A stretch of 64,000 bases of DNA from Roseburia_C sp900315735. GTDB lineage: Bacteria; Bacillota; Clostridia; Lachnospirales; Lachnospiraceae. Position numbers and translations under genes: made by a program. Below the pieces are notes generated by a model that was given only the letters and a program-made list of their open reading frames with translations, was not told where the DNA came from and made no database searches. Of the stretch, positions 1 through 8,815 are shown piece after piece; positions within the stretch are counted from its first letter, which is position 1, and the number at the start of each line of letters is the position of its first letter. The stretch is from the NCBI GenBank assembly GCA_052118425.1, contig JBQKHF010000016.1; one strand, given 5' to 3'.

Positions 1-57
1 AGTGCGCATCCTCGCGGAGCGTTTTTTACTTTACAGGAAAGCAATTTCCTGTAAAGT
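1..57. repeat. dispersed hairpin repeat, family A copy 1
   Basis: These 57 bases recur identically at 31956-32012. The element ends in a 13-bp stem (ACTTTACAGGAAA, loop gcaa). It lies just beyond the 3' end of glpK and runs off the left edge of the window, so the true copy may be longer. Confidence 0.85.
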
Positions 58-62
58 GAGAA

Positions 63-86
63 AGGAAGAGGCTTACGCCTCTTCCT
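63..86 (-). terminator. hairpin spanning the glpK stop codon
   Basis: AGGAAGAGGC and GCCTCTTCCT pair as a 10-bp stem whose 4-base loop GTAA contains the TAA stop codon of glpK. A short T-rich run follows on the minus strand. The acidic C-terminal tail of GlpK is thus encoded by a terminator arm. The weak T-run keeps confidence moderate. Confidence 0.5.
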
Positions 87-1587
87 CTTCTTCTGTATCT
101 TTTGCCCATCCAAAGGCATATTTTACTGCCTTCTTCCAGCCTTTTAATTTCTTCTGTCTCTCTTCTTCTTCCATCTGTGGATGGAATACCCGCTCTATCT
201 GCTGGTTCTTTATTACATCTTCCTTGGTCTTCCAGTAGCCTACTGCAAGTCCTGCCAGATACGCCGCACCCTTTGCTGTCGTCTCTACACATGCCGGACG
301 ATTGACCGGAGCCTGTATCATGTCTGACTGGAACTGCATCAGGAAATTATTGGCACTGGCTCCGCCATCCACATTTAAGGAACGGATTTCGATTCCGGCA
401 TCCGCTTCCATAGCAGAGATAACGCCTTCCACCTGATAAGCGATGGATTCCAGCGTTGCCCGGATGATATGATTCTTATTGGTTCCTCTGGTAATTCCCA
501 CAATCGTTCCTCTTGCATACTGATCCCAGTACGGAGCACCCAGCCCGGTAAATGCAGGAACCACATAACAGCCATGGGTTCCTTTTACTTTGGTTGCCAT
601 ATACTCTGAATCCGATGCGGAGTCAATGAGACGCATACCATCACGCAGCCACTGGATTGCCGCACCTGCCACAAAGATGGATCCTTCCAGTGCATAATTT
701 ACTTTGCCATCCAAGCCCCAGGCAATGGTGGTGACCAGTCCGTTTTCCGAAAATACCGGACGTTCTCCTGTATTCATCAAAAGGAAACAGCCTGTACCAT
801 ATGTATTCTTCGCTTCTCCTTCGGAAAAGCAGGTCTGTCCGAATAAAGCTGCCTGCTGGTCTCCTGCTGCACCGGCAATCGGTATCGCACTTCCAAAATA
901 TGCCGGGTCTGTATAACCGTATACACAGCTTGATGGCATCGGCTTTGGCAGCATGCTCTCCGGAATATCAAGCTCTGCCAGAATGTCTTTATCCCAGGTT
1001 AATGTATTTATATTAAAAAGCATGGTTCTTGACGCATTGGAATAATCGGTTACATGCGCTTCCCCTTTGGTCAGCTTCCAGATCAGCCAGGTCTCTACCG
1101 TTCCAAAAAGCAGCTTTCCCTCTTCTGCTAATTTCCTTGCATCCTTTACATTATCTAAAATCCACTTAATCTTCGTCGCCGAAAAATACGCATCAATAAT
1201 CAATCCTGTTTTCTTACGATAAGAATCTTCCAAGCCCTTTTTCTTTAATGCATCTGCAATATCAGAGGTCCGGCGGCACTGCCAGACTATCGCATTATAA
1301 ATCGGTTCGCCGGTCTCTTTGTTCCATACAATTGCCGTCTCTCTCTGGTTGGTAATTCCAATGGCTGCAATATCCGCTGCTGTAGCACCAATCTTAGACA
1401 TTGCCTCTACTGCTACCCCAAGCTGTGTCGACCATATCTCATTGGCATCATGTTCTACCCACCCCGGATTCGGGAACATCTGACGGAATTCTTTCTGTGC
1501 CATACTACAGATTTCACCGGCTTCATTAAAGAGAATACATCGGTTACTGGTGGTTCCGGCGTCCAGCGCCATAATAAATTTTGACAT
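73..1587 (-). CDS. glpK: glycerol kinase
   Basis: Phosphorylates glycerol to sn-glycerol-3-phosphate with ATP in the cytoplasm, the entry step of glycerol use. The 504-aa FGGY-family protein has the N-terminal phosphate-binding motif DAGTTSNR (residues 9-16) and the central GAAGDQQAALFG motif near residue 236; length is normal. Start: ATG behind CAGGAGGG. It ends in an acidic tail whose DNA doubles as a hairpin. Upstream on the same strand is hom, a functionally unrelated gene, with 69 bases between that fold into a large stem covering the glpK ribosome site. The glycerol-3-phosphate oxidising operon lies at 60.5-63.7 kb rather than next door. Confidence 0.97.
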   Translation of the reverse strand: MSKFIMALDAGTTSNRCILFNEAGEICSMAQKEFRQMFPNPGWVEHDANEIWSTQLGVAVEAMSKIGATAADIAAIGITNQRETAIVWNKETGEPIYNAIVWQCRRTSDIADALKKKGLEDSYRKKTGLIIDAYFSATKIKWILDNVKDARKLAEEGKLLFGTVETWLIWKLTKGEAHVTDYSNASRTMLFNINTLTWDKDILAELDIPESMLPKPMPSSCVYGYTDPAYFGSAIPIAGAAGDQQAALFGQTCFSEGEAKNTYGTGCFLLMNTGERPVFSENGLVTTIAWGLDGKVNYALEGSIFVAGAAIQWLRDGMRLIDSASDSEYMATKVKGTHGCYVVPAFTGLGAPYWDQYARGTIVGITRGTNKNHIIRATLESIAYQVEGVISAMEADAGIEIRSLNVDGGASANNFLMQFQSDMIQAPVNRPACVETTAKGAAYLAGLAVGYWKTKEDVIKNQQIERVFHPQMEEEERQKKLKGWKKAVKYAFGWAKDTEEEEEA

Positions 1588-1594
1588 AAAAATA

Positions 1595-1651
1595 CCCTCC
1601 TGAAATTATATTTATACCCTTAGTACAATTATAATTTCCGGGAGGGTTTTT
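1595..1651 (-). promoter_or_regulatory. long inverted repeat masking the glpK ribosome site
   Basis: On the minus strand CCCTCC-cg-GAAATTAT pairs with ATAATTTC-a-GGAGGG. The second arm is the glpK Shine-Dalgarno site and is followed by TATTTTT and the ATG. The structure could end transcription coming from hom, hide the glpK ribosome site, or both. Regulation by a GlpP-type antiterminator is only a guess. Confidence 0.6.
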
Positions 1652-1656
1652 CGCAA

Positions 1657-2856
1657 CTATTTTACACGAATCATCTGAAGAATATCAGCAAGTTTTGCTG
1701 CTTTCTCTTCATATGCTGCTTCTGTCATTTCTTCTGTTACAAATCCAAGTTCTCCGCTTACACCTTCTGCCGCAACGAACTCAACTGCGCCGAACGCATC
1801 CTTTACTGCTGCTTCGTCTGCTTTGGTACGAACAAAGAAACGATTGGTTACCATCTTATAATCTGCAAGCTCTAATTTCTCCGGTCTCCATTCCATTGGA
1901 AGGTTGGTATCTTTGAATTTTGCAATTTCAACCATATCAGCTACAACTGCGCTGGCGGTTGGAAGCTTTCCTGCTCCACTTCCGTAGAACATTGCATCTC
2001 CTAATACATTACCATGTACAAAAATTGCATTGAATACATCATTTACCGGATACAGTGGATGCTCCTGTGGAAGCATACATGGAGATACCATTGCACAATA
2101 GCTGTCTCCTACTTTACGGCTGGTTGCCAGTAATTTAATGGCTTTACCCATTGCTTTTGCATATTTGATATCAGTTGCACTGATTTTGGTAATTCCTTCC
2201 GTATGAATGTCATTGAAGTCTACCTGCTGTCCGCATACTAAAGAAGTTAAGATTGCAATCTTACGGCATGCATCATAGCCTTCTACATCGGCAGTTGGAT
2301 CTTTCTCTGCATATCCTTTATCCTGTGCATCCTTTAATACATCTGCGAATTCAGAACCCTCTACGCTCATCTTGGTAAGCATATAGTTGGTCGTTCCGTT
2401 TAAGATACCGGTAATCTCTTCGATTACATCTGCAGTCAGGCAGGAATTTAACGGACGGATAATCGGGATACCGCCTCCTACGCTGGCTTCAAACAGGAAG
2501 TTCACATTTTTCTCTTTGGCAAGTGCAATCAGTTCTGCACCTTTCTCTGCTACCAATGCCTTATTTGAGGTTGTTACATGTTTTCCTGCCTCTAACATGG
2601 CACGGACAAAGGTATATGCCGGTTCTACACCGCCCATTGTCTCAACTACCATGCCAATCTCAGGGTCTTCTGCAATTACTTTGTAATCATGTACGATTTT
2701 ATCCTGAATTGGGTCTCCCGGGAAATCCCGTAAATCCAAAACATATTTTACTTCGATTGCTTCGCCTGCACGTTTTGCAATGCTGTCATGATTGATGTTT
2801 AATACTTCTACTACTCCGGAACCAATTGTTCCATATCCCATTACTGCTGCTTTCAT
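1657..2856 (-). CDS. hom: homoserine dehydrogenase
   Basis: Reduces aspartate semialdehyde to homoserine with NAD(P)H, the branch point toward threonine and methionine. The 399-aa protein starts with a Rossmann dinucleotide motif GYGTIGSGV (residues 8-16) and carries the catalytic domain in its middle (around TSNKALVAEKG and GGGIPIIRPL). It is slightly shorter than the roughly 430-residue ACT-containing form; the C-terminal part is only a reduced regulatory region. Start: ATG with GGGAG 8 bases upstream. It lies 7 bases after a separate ACT-domain gene with which it is probably cotranscribed, so that protein may supply amino-acid sensing. Confidence 0.95.
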   Translation of the reverse strand: MKAAVMGYGTIGSGVVEVLNINHDSIAKRAGEAIEVKYVLDLRDFPGDPIQDKIVHDYKVIAEDPEIGMVVETMGGVEPAYTFVRAMLEAGKHVTTSNKALVAEKGAELIALAKEKNVNFLFEASVGGGIPIIRPLNSCLTADVIEEITGILNGTTNYMLTKMSVEGSEFADVLKDAQDKGYAEKDPTADVEGYDACRKIAILTSLVCGQQVDFNDIHTEGITKISATDIKYAKAMGKAIKLLATSRKVGDSYCAMVSPCMLPQEHPLYPVNDVFNAIFVHGNVLGDAMFYGSGAGKLPTASAVVADMVEIAKFKDTNLPMEWRPEKLELADYKMVTNRFFVRTKADEAAVKDAFGAVEFVAAEGVSGELGFVTEEMTEAAYEEKAAKLADILQMIRVK

Positions 2857-2863
2857 TGTTGTT

Positions 2864-3307
2864 TCACTCCCTGGCTAATATTTTCAGATAATGTATTCCA
2901 TCCTGTCCTTCAATCTTATCTACCATCTGTGACAAATCTCCTGTCTCCGGCAGAATATCGATACTCAGTGTCAGGGATGCAATCCCGTTTACCGGTATGG
3001 ACTGGTGGATGGTTAATATGTTGGCATGAAACTCTGCCACAATATTCAAAACGGTTGATAATAATCCCGGTGTATCATCTAACTGGATTACCATCGTAAT
3101 TGTTCTCCCCTTCGCATTGTCGTGAAATGGGAAAATATCATCTTTATATTTATAAAATGAACTCCGGCTGATATCTACCTGTTCGGTTGCTTCCTGTACG
3201 GATGTTACGCGTCCGGATTCTAAAAGACGTTTCGCTTCCACTACTTTCAGCAATACCTCTGGTACAGCCTTCTCTTTCAACACAAAATACTTCGTATTCT
3301 CTGCCAT
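2864..3307 (-). CDS. ACT domain-containing protein (PheB/UPF0735-like)
   Basis: A 147-aa cytoplasmic protein. The N-terminal half has a small helix-turn-helix-like segment (EATEQVDISRSSFYKYKDDI), and the C-terminal half is an ACT domain (about residues 70-145), the fold that binds amino acids in feedback-regulated enzymes. This arrangement matches the PheB/UPF0735 family, often next to homoserine dehydrogenase. The start is placed at the ATG preceded by GGAGGGG rather than an earlier in-frame ATG 33 bases upstream. It opens the hom pair. Its role is likely regulation of aspartate-family or aromatic amino-acid synthesis; that is inference. Confidence 0.85.
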   Translation of the reverse strand: MAENTKYFVLKEKAVPEVLLKVVEAKRLLESGRVTSVQEATEQVDISRSSFYKYKDDIFPFHDNAKGRTITMVIQLDDTPGLLSTVLNIVAEFHANILTIHQSIPVNGIASLTLSIDILPETGDLSQMVDKIEGQDGIHYLKILARE

Positions 3308-3412
3308 ATTCCCCTCCGACTGTTTGTGGTACAAATACAACTGTTCTCACCAGAAAGATGATAGCACATATAAACAGCCATTACAAGTAAATTTGTCTTT
3401 TTTATACAAAAG

Positions 3413-3449
3413 TACCCATATGGAACCTTTTTCGGATTCCATATGGGTA
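3413..3449 (-). terminator. hairpin downstream of the TPM-domain gene
   Basis: TACCCATATGGAA and TTCCATATGGGTA form a 13-bp stem. On the minus strand it follows the TPM gene by about 40 bases and is followed by ACTTTTG, a weak T-run. It probably ends the prfB-ydj-like operon. Confidence 0.6.
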
Positions 3450-3491
3450 AATTGACGAATTTTTATATTTACTTTGCTTATTCGAATGCTT

Positions 3492-4316
3492 TTAAAATTT
3501 ACGGCTTCCGCCTCCGGTGCTTCGTCCGCCTGCTCCGGTATGTACTGTTGTTCTGCCGGAACTGCTTCCGCCTCCACCAGAAGATTCTCTCTGGATATGG
3601 CGGTGGGTTACTACCTGATTTACAAAGCGGTCGGTACGGTTCGTAAGATTTACATGGCTGTTCTTGTGGTAATCATATTTGTACTTATCAAAATGCAGAC
3701 GATATTTTCCAATGGTAATTCCACAGAACGCACCACCGATGCCTAATGCCACCAGTAAGGTAATCAGAATTTCAAACCAGGTCAGCGTATTTTTCTCGTA
3801 GTAATCATACTCCCCGGTTTCTTCATCGTAATTATACTGACCGGATGGTACGCCTTTTCCGTAATAATATTCTGCCTCATCAATCATTGCTTCCATGGCA
3901 CCTGCATATTCTGCATCGCCCATGTAATTAAAGCCTTCATCCAGAATACTTTCTACTCTTTCATCGGTATAATAACGGTTTGCTTCTCCAAAATGAACTA
4001 CCGCAATCTCACGGTTATCCATATCAATGACAAAAGCAACACCGTCCATGCCGGTAGCATACTGATCAAAGGTATTCTCTCCATATTCCTGGGAAGTATA
4101 ACCTTGTGCATCCTCTGTGGTAAATGCATAGATTTCCCAGCCGGTCTCACTGGTAAAATCACTGATTTTTTCACTGATGGAGTCTGCTTCACTCTGGGTA
4201 AAAAGCTCTGCGTCATCATAGACGAAGTCTGCCTTTGGCTCTGATGCCATAACAGGAACAGCAAATAACATACTGCATAAAAGCAGTAATGGTACGATTA
4301 TCTTTTTCTTTACCAT
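3492..4316 (-). CDS. TPM domain membrane protein (YdjH/YgcG-like)
   Basis: A 274-aa exported membrane protein. It begins with a signal peptide (residues 1-24, ending VMA), followed by a TPM domain (TLP18.3/Psb32/MOLO-1 family, about 28-155), a membrane helix near 180-202 and a Gly/Ser-rich C-terminal tail. In Bacillus subtilis the TPM protein YdjH works with YdjG to recruit the flotillin-like YdjI to the membrane; here the neighbouring genes are of those same types. Start ATG overlaps the upstream gene by 7 bases, behind AGGAGG, so the two are translationally coupled. Last gene of the operon. Confidence 0.85.
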   Translation of the reverse strand: MVKKKIIVPLLLLCSMLFAVPVMASEPKADFVYDDAELFTQSEADSISEKISDFTSETGWEIYAFTTEDAQGYTSQEYGENTFDQYATGMDGVAFVIDMDNREIAVVHFGEANRYYTDERVESILDEGFNYMGDAEYAGAMEAMIDEAEYYYGKGVPSGQYNYDEETGEYDYYEKNTLTWFEILITLLVALGIGGAFCGITIGKYRLHFDKYKYDYHKNSHVNLTNRTDRFVNQVVTHRHIQRESSGGGGSSSGRTTVHTGAGGRSTGGGSRKF

Positions 4317-5401
4317 ATCAGCAGCCCTCCTAACAATCCAAGTACCAGCACTGCTGCTGATATAATTCCACTAACCAGAGTCAGTTTCTTATAATCTACC
4401 GGAAGTTCTCCACATACTTTTCCGGTCTGACCATTCATGGAATAGTAATACATCTTGCCGTTATTGGCACGATAGGTAATTGTCCAGATTGGAAGAAGCA
4501 CATAATTCCAGTTCTCACTGCCGGAAGAAAATCCGCAGTTATGTACTTTCACGCCATCGTAGCCGGATACGCTTTCCCGTAAGAGCTTCGTTGCATAATC
4601 CTTTGTCTCACGTCTTGCTTCCTCTGCCACGCTTTCTTTTTCGATATCACGCTTCTCTGCCTGGAATCCGGAAAGATATCCCATGGAGAAATCCTTCATC
4701 TTGTCAAACTGATATGGCAGTACGCCCTCTACCAGCTCTTTGTTGGCTTTCTGTAATGCATTCAGTTCCAGATTGGAAAGGGATACATCTCCGCCACGCT
4801 CTACTTCATAGAATTTTGTCTCGGTATACTCTTCATCTCCGGAACGCCATACCCGGACACGGGTTGCCTCTGCCGAAAGATTACCGTTCATCCTGGTATC
4901 ATAAATCCAGAATGGGAAGTATACACCGGATAATTTATCAATTTGTTTCTTATTGAAAAATGCCTTTGGAACGAACTTTTTCTTGCCTACATATTCCATA
5001 AATCGCTTTTCTGCTTCTTTACGGTCAATCGCAAACGGAATTACCTTATTCGGCATATAGTTTCCGGACAATCTTCCGGAAAGCACTACCGGATTGTGGC
5101 AATAATAGCAGAAGGTCGCTGCCGTGGTTGCATCTGTTACAATCTGCGCCCCACAGCTTGGGCAGGTATAAATAACTGCCTCTTCCTCTGTCTTCTTTTC
5201 CTGTGCTCCGTCTGTATTCTCTGAAGACTGACTTCCGTCCATGCTGCCGGCAGGTTTTTCCTGTTCCTCTGCCGGCTTCATAGCATCCAGTTCTGCCTGT
5301 GTAAATTTTGAGCCACAATATTCGCATTTATATGCGCCGGAAGCAGGGTCAAAAATCAGTTCGCCATCACAATTCGGACACTTAAAACTAATTACTGACA
5401 T
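4310..5401 (-). CDS. zinc-ribbon membrane protein (YdjG-like)
   Basis: A 363-aa protein with an N-terminal TFIIB-type zinc ribbon (C8xxC11 and C26xxC29), a second ribbon near residues 78-100 (CPSC and CYYC), a long soluble region, and one C-terminal membrane helix (about 340-362). This is the architecture of B. subtilis YdjG, a partner of PspA and YdjI in envelope stress. Start ATG follows GGAGGAAGGAG. It lies 18 bases after the SPFH gene and overlaps the TPM gene. No PspA homologue is in this window. Confidence 0.85.
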   Translation of the reverse strand: MSVISFKCPNCDGELIFDPASGAYKCEYCGSKFTQAELDAMKPAEEQEKPAGSMDGSQSSENTDGAQEKKTEEEAVIYTCPSCGAQIVTDATTAATFCYYCHNPVVLSGRLSGNYMPNKVIPFAIDRKEAEKRFMEYVGKKKFVPKAFFNKKQIDKLSGVYFPFWIYDTRMNGNLSAEATRVRVWRSGDEEYTETKFYEVERGGDVSLSNLELNALQKANKELVEGVLPYQFDKMKDFSMGYLSGFQAEKRDIEKESVAEEARRETKDYATKLLRESVSGYDGVKVHNCGFSSGSENWNYVLLPIWTITYRANNGKMYYYSMNGQTGKVCGELPVDYKKLTLVSGIISAAVLVLGLLGGLLIW

Positions 5402-5419
5402 GCAGTGCTCCTTCCTCCA

Positions 5420-6772
5420 TTATGGTCTCTGTTTTCCACAATTGCTGCAGAATTTTCCGGTATTTACGGTTCCGCATTCGCAGGTCCAGTCTGCTGCAGG
5501 AGCCGGTTTTCCGCAGTTAGTACAGAATTTTCCGGTATTTACTGCTCCACACTCACAGGTCCAGTCTGTCTTTACTGCCGGTGCAGGAGCTGGTTTTCCG
5601 CAGTTACAGCAGAATTTTCCGGTATTTGCTGTTCCGCATTCACAGGTCCACTCGTTGCCTGCCGGTGCTGCTGCCTGCTGTGCCGGAGCTGCCTGCTGAG
5701 CCGGTGCTGCCTGCTGCACGCCTGCTGCTCCGCCTGCTGCTCCGCCTGCCATCTGTGCTCCATTATTCATCTGCTGCTGGTTCTGCTGCATACCTGCAGT
5801 CATCTGATTTAAGCTGTCCATGCTGCTGTTGAAAGCATTCATTCCCATTCCAACACCCATGAAGCCGGTCATTGCACCTGCTGCATTAGAACCTGCATCA
5901 CGGATACCTTCGGTAATATTTCCAACTGCAATACCACGCATTACATTCGGGTCGCTACCCATCATTGCGCCTCTGTTACGCAGGTTGATAAGGTTGGTAG
6001 ACTCTTCGTCATAAGAGATACTTGCAATACCTACTGCCTGAATCTCCATACCACGCATCTGGTTCCATTCCTCATCAAGAGTCTCTGACATATATTTACT
6101 CAGCTCACGTCCCTTGGATGATACATAGGAAATACGAACACCATCTGCAGATAACTGGTTGATGGATGTCTGTAATGCTTCTAAGAACTCTGAGATATAC
6201 TGCTCATTGATATCTGTGATTTCTACTCTGTCTTTGTTTCTTGGAATTGCTTCTGCATAGAAACGAATCGGGTCTACAATCTTAATGGAATATGTTCCGT
6301 GTGCACGCAGGAATAATTCTGCATTGTAGAAATTATCAAAATAATTAATCGGATTTCTTGTTCCGAATTTGATTCCTTTGATTTCCTGAAGATTTACGAA
6401 GAATACCTTCTGCTTATCCGGTGTCTGTCCACCAAATTTAATACGTGCGAAAGAATCCTTCAAAGTATCCTTTAACTGTCCGTTAAACAGGGATGGCAAA
6501 GAAGAATTATCTACTTTGTAATATCCCGGCTCTGCAGTATAGTCTACGATTTTTCCTCCGTCTACTAACATCATGAACTGATTATCATATACATGGATGA
6601 TGGAACCATTGGATACGGTATCATCCGTTCCCTTTGTATTCTGTCCACGGCGAATCAACACACCTCTGGTAAAGACGGTCTGATCTCCCATATCATCCGG
6701 CTCGATTACCTCTAACCACTGATCCGCAAAACTTCCTCCAACTGCCTGTGCTACTGCTTTAATTAAACCCAT
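5420..6772 (-). CDS. SPFH domain protein with C-terminal zinc ribbons (YdjI-like)
   Basis: A 450-aa flotillin-superfamily protein of the group often labelled virion core protein. The SPFH domain occupies roughly residues 20-300, followed by a Gln/Ala-rich linker and three near-identical ribbons of the form WTCECG-x-xNTGKFCxNCGK between about 372 and 448. SPFH proteins oligomerise on membranes; B. subtilis YdjI is recruited by YdjG and YdjH, both of whose counterparts follow here. Start ATG follows ACAGGAGG. B. subtilis YdjI is shorter in the ribbon region as far as I recall, so the triple ribbon may be specific to this lineage. Confidence 0.88.
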   Translation of the reverse strand: MGLIKAVAQAVGGSFADQWLEVIEPDDMGDQTVFTRGVLIRRGQNTKGTDDTVSNGSIIHVYDNQFMMLVDGGKIVDYTAEPGYYKVDNSSLPSLFNGQLKDTLKDSFARIKFGGQTPDKQKVFFVNLQEIKGIKFGTRNPINYFDNFYNAELFLRAHGTYSIKIVDPIRFYAEAIPRNKDRVEITDINEQYISEFLEALQTSINQLSADGVRISYVSSKGRELSKYMSETLDEEWNQMRGMEIQAVGIASISYDEESTNLINLRNRGAMMGSDPNVMRGIAVGNITEGIRDAGSNAAGAMTGFMGVGMGMNAFNSSMDSLNQMTAGMQQNQQQMNNGAQMAGGAAGGAAGVQQAAPAQQAAPAQQAAAPAGNEWTCECGTANTGKFCCNCGKPAPAPAVKTDWTCECGAVNTGKFCTNCGKPAPAADWTCECGTVNTGKFCSNCGKQRP

Positions 6773-6808
6773 AACAAACCTCCTGTTTTCTTATGTTATA
6801 TATTTTCA

Positions 6809-7567
6809 TTACACCTTTTGGTATGTAACTTCGTAAAAATGCTGCAGAGACCAAACCTGCATATTGATTGGTATTACCTCACTGCCACAGAACTCACAGT
6901 ATTTCGCTCCAAGGGATGTAACCGGAGCACCGCAGTGTGGGCAGGTAAGTCCTACCCCTTTGTCGGCACTGACTTTGCTCTCATCCTGGATATACATCAG
7001 TTCCATGTTGTACTTGGTCTGTTCTAACAAATCTTTTTTGCCGGAAATCAGCTTTCCGTCTTTTTCTTTATAGTGAATATGCTCCACTGCACTCTGCAGT
7101 GTAATAATGCATTTTCCTTTTTGTTTTTCATATTTGGCTATCTCAGTCTGGTGCACACGGATACGGTCATATATCTCATTTACACCCGCTGTCTGATTCT
7201 GCTCAATTCTTGCTGCCACTTCTTCCTTAAGTGCTTCCGACAGACTCTCTGCCCTTCCTATACTATGTGCAGAAATTGCCATCAATGACAATTTCAGGGC
7301 ATCTTCTGCCTTATTTTTAAACTGCACCCAGTTAAATTCCGGGAAATCCCGCTGTATCTGTGGTTCTAATAATCTTGTCATTCCGGATACGGAACAAGGT
7401 ATGGTAGACAATTCCTCTTCCTGTTTTTTCCAGCCTTCCACTAAGGAGTCTGTTCCAAAGAGATCCTGTGAAAATTTTCTTACTTTCTTTTTCACATAGA
7501 TAACCACGCCTGCTATCACTCCCACAATGGCAAGAATTATGACCAGTGGTATGATTACTTTTTCCAT
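6809..7567 (-). CDS. membrane-anchored Tim44-like / zinc-ribbon protein
   Basis: A 252-aa protein with an N-terminal membrane helix (about 4-25), a helical middle (about 40-195) whose spacing and DFPEFNWVQFKNKAEDAL motif resemble Tim44-like domains, and a C-terminal zinc ribbon (CPHC...CEFC, near 208-228). It starts one base after the prfB stop (GGGAGAGTAA-g-ATG), so it is coupled to prfB, and precedes the SPFH gene by 36 bases. Membrane anchor plus ribbon fits a fourth member of the YdjGHI-like module. The Tim44 assignment is from pattern only. Confidence 0.7.
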   Translation of the reverse strand: MEKVIIPLVIILAIVGVIAGVVIYVKKKVRKFSQDLFGTDSLVEGWKKQEEELSTIPCSVSGMTRLLEPQIQRDFPEFNWVQFKNKAEDALKLSLMAISAHSIGRAESLSEALKEEVAARIEQNQTAGVNEIYDRIRVHQTEIAKYEKQKGKCIITLQSAVEHIHYKEKDGKLISGKKDLLEQTKYNMELMYIQDESKVSADKGVGLTCPHCGAPVTSLGAKYCEFCGSEVIPINMQVWSLQHFYEVTYQKV

Positions 7568-7568
7568 C

Positions 7569-8697
7569 TTACTCTCCCATCTTCTCCGGACAGCCCAATG
7601 ACAGCCACTTTAAATATCCATTGATGAAAATATCAATATCTCCATCTAATACTGCATCTGTATTTCCCGTCTCTACGCCGGTTCTGGTATCTTTTACCAT
7701 GGTATACGGCTGCAATACGTAGGAACGTATCTGATTTCCCCAGCCAATTTCTGTGACTTCGCCACGGATATCTGCTGCCTTGTCTGCATTTTCCTGCTGT
7801 TTCAACAAATACAGCTTGGATTTTAACATCTGCATTGCCTTGTCTTTATTCATATGCTGGGAACGCTCATTCTGACAGGTTACGACAATTCCCGTCGGGA
7901 AATGGGTAATTCGGATTGCTGAAGATGTCTTATTGATATGCTGTCCACCGGCTCCGCTGGAACGATAGGTATCAATTCTTATATCTTCATCCTTTACTTC
8001 AATATCAATGTCTTCTTCAATATCCGGCATCACATCACAGGATACAAAGGAGGTCTGACGTTTTCCTGCCGCATTAAACGGTGAAATCCGCACCAGACGA
8101 TGTACGCCTTTTTCTGATTTCAGATAACCGTAGGCATTTTCTCCATTTACCTGGAAGGTAATGGATTTAATTCCGGCTTCGTCTCCGTCTAAGGAATCCA
8201 GTACTTCAATGGCAAATCCTTTATCGGATGCCCATCTTGTATACATCCGGTATAGCATGGATGCCCAGTCACAGGATTCTGTTCCGCCTGCTCCTGCATG
8301 CAGGGATACAATTGCATTGTCTTTATCATATTCTCCGGATAACAGGGTCTTGATTCGAATTTTTTCAAATGCTTCTTCGTATTCCTTTATCTCTTCTTCG
8401 ATTTCCGGAATCAGGGAAGCATCATTCTCTTCATCTCCCATCGCAATCAGTGTTTCTATGTCGGAAAGCTTCTCTTCCAGCTGTGCACAGACTGCCACGT
8501 CATCCTTATAGCTTTTTAACTCTTTCATCTTCTGCTGGGACACTTCTGCATCATTCCAGAAATCCGGTGCTTCCATCTCCCGTTCCAGTTCTTCGATTTT
8601 CTTTGACTTATCTGCTAAGTCAAAGTGAATCCCTCACTTCCTGCAGTGGAGCCTTATAGGTTCCCAATTTGTATCGGTATGCGTCCAATTCAACCAC
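7569..8697 (-). CDS. prfB: peptide chain release factor 2, with programmed +1 frameshift
   Basis: Releases finished proteins at UGA and UAA codons. The main frame runs from 8621 to 7569; upstream in the other frame, a GTG start at 8697 (behind GGTGAT) encodes 25 residues beginning VVELDAYRYKLGTY and then meets an in-frame TGA at 8622-8620. The site reads AGG-GAT-TCA-CTT-TGA-C, the standard RF2 autoregulatory slip site. Slippage at CTT-T joins the frames to give about 375 residues. The GGQ tripeptide (SGAGGQHINKT) and a specificity loop are present. It heads the ydj-like operon, whereas in many Firmicutes it sits next to secA or ftsE. Confidence 0.96.
8619..8634 (-). promoter_or_regulatory. 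prfB programmed +1 frameshift site
   Basis: The minus strand reads AGGGATTCACTTTGAC: an SD-like AGGG, then CTT, then TGA (8622-8620) at codon 26, then C. This is the conserved RF2 slip signal. When RF2 is scarce, ribosomes pause at UGA and move +1. Confidence 0.95.
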
Positions 8698-8740
8698 AGT
8701 ATCACCAACTTTCTTATATTCTTGTGATTTTCTGCATAAG

Positions 8741-8769
8741 AAAAACCACTATAAACATTATAGTGGTTT
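8741..8769 (-). terminator. intrinsic terminator of the alkD-like gene
   Basis: AAACCACTATA and TATAGTGGTTT pair (11 bp, 5-base loop) and are followed by a T-run on the minus strand. It lies between the DNA alkylation repair gene and prfB, so prfB needs a promoter within about 45 bases or read-through. Confidence 0.85.
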
Positions 8770-8815
8770 CCCGGCTTCGAATCAATTATATTTTCCTTAA
8801 TATTGGTTGAAAAGT

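Noticed and set aside
5241..5699. Repeat-containing plus-strand ORF
   Set aside because: Antisense of the three zinc-ribbon repeats of the SPFH protein.
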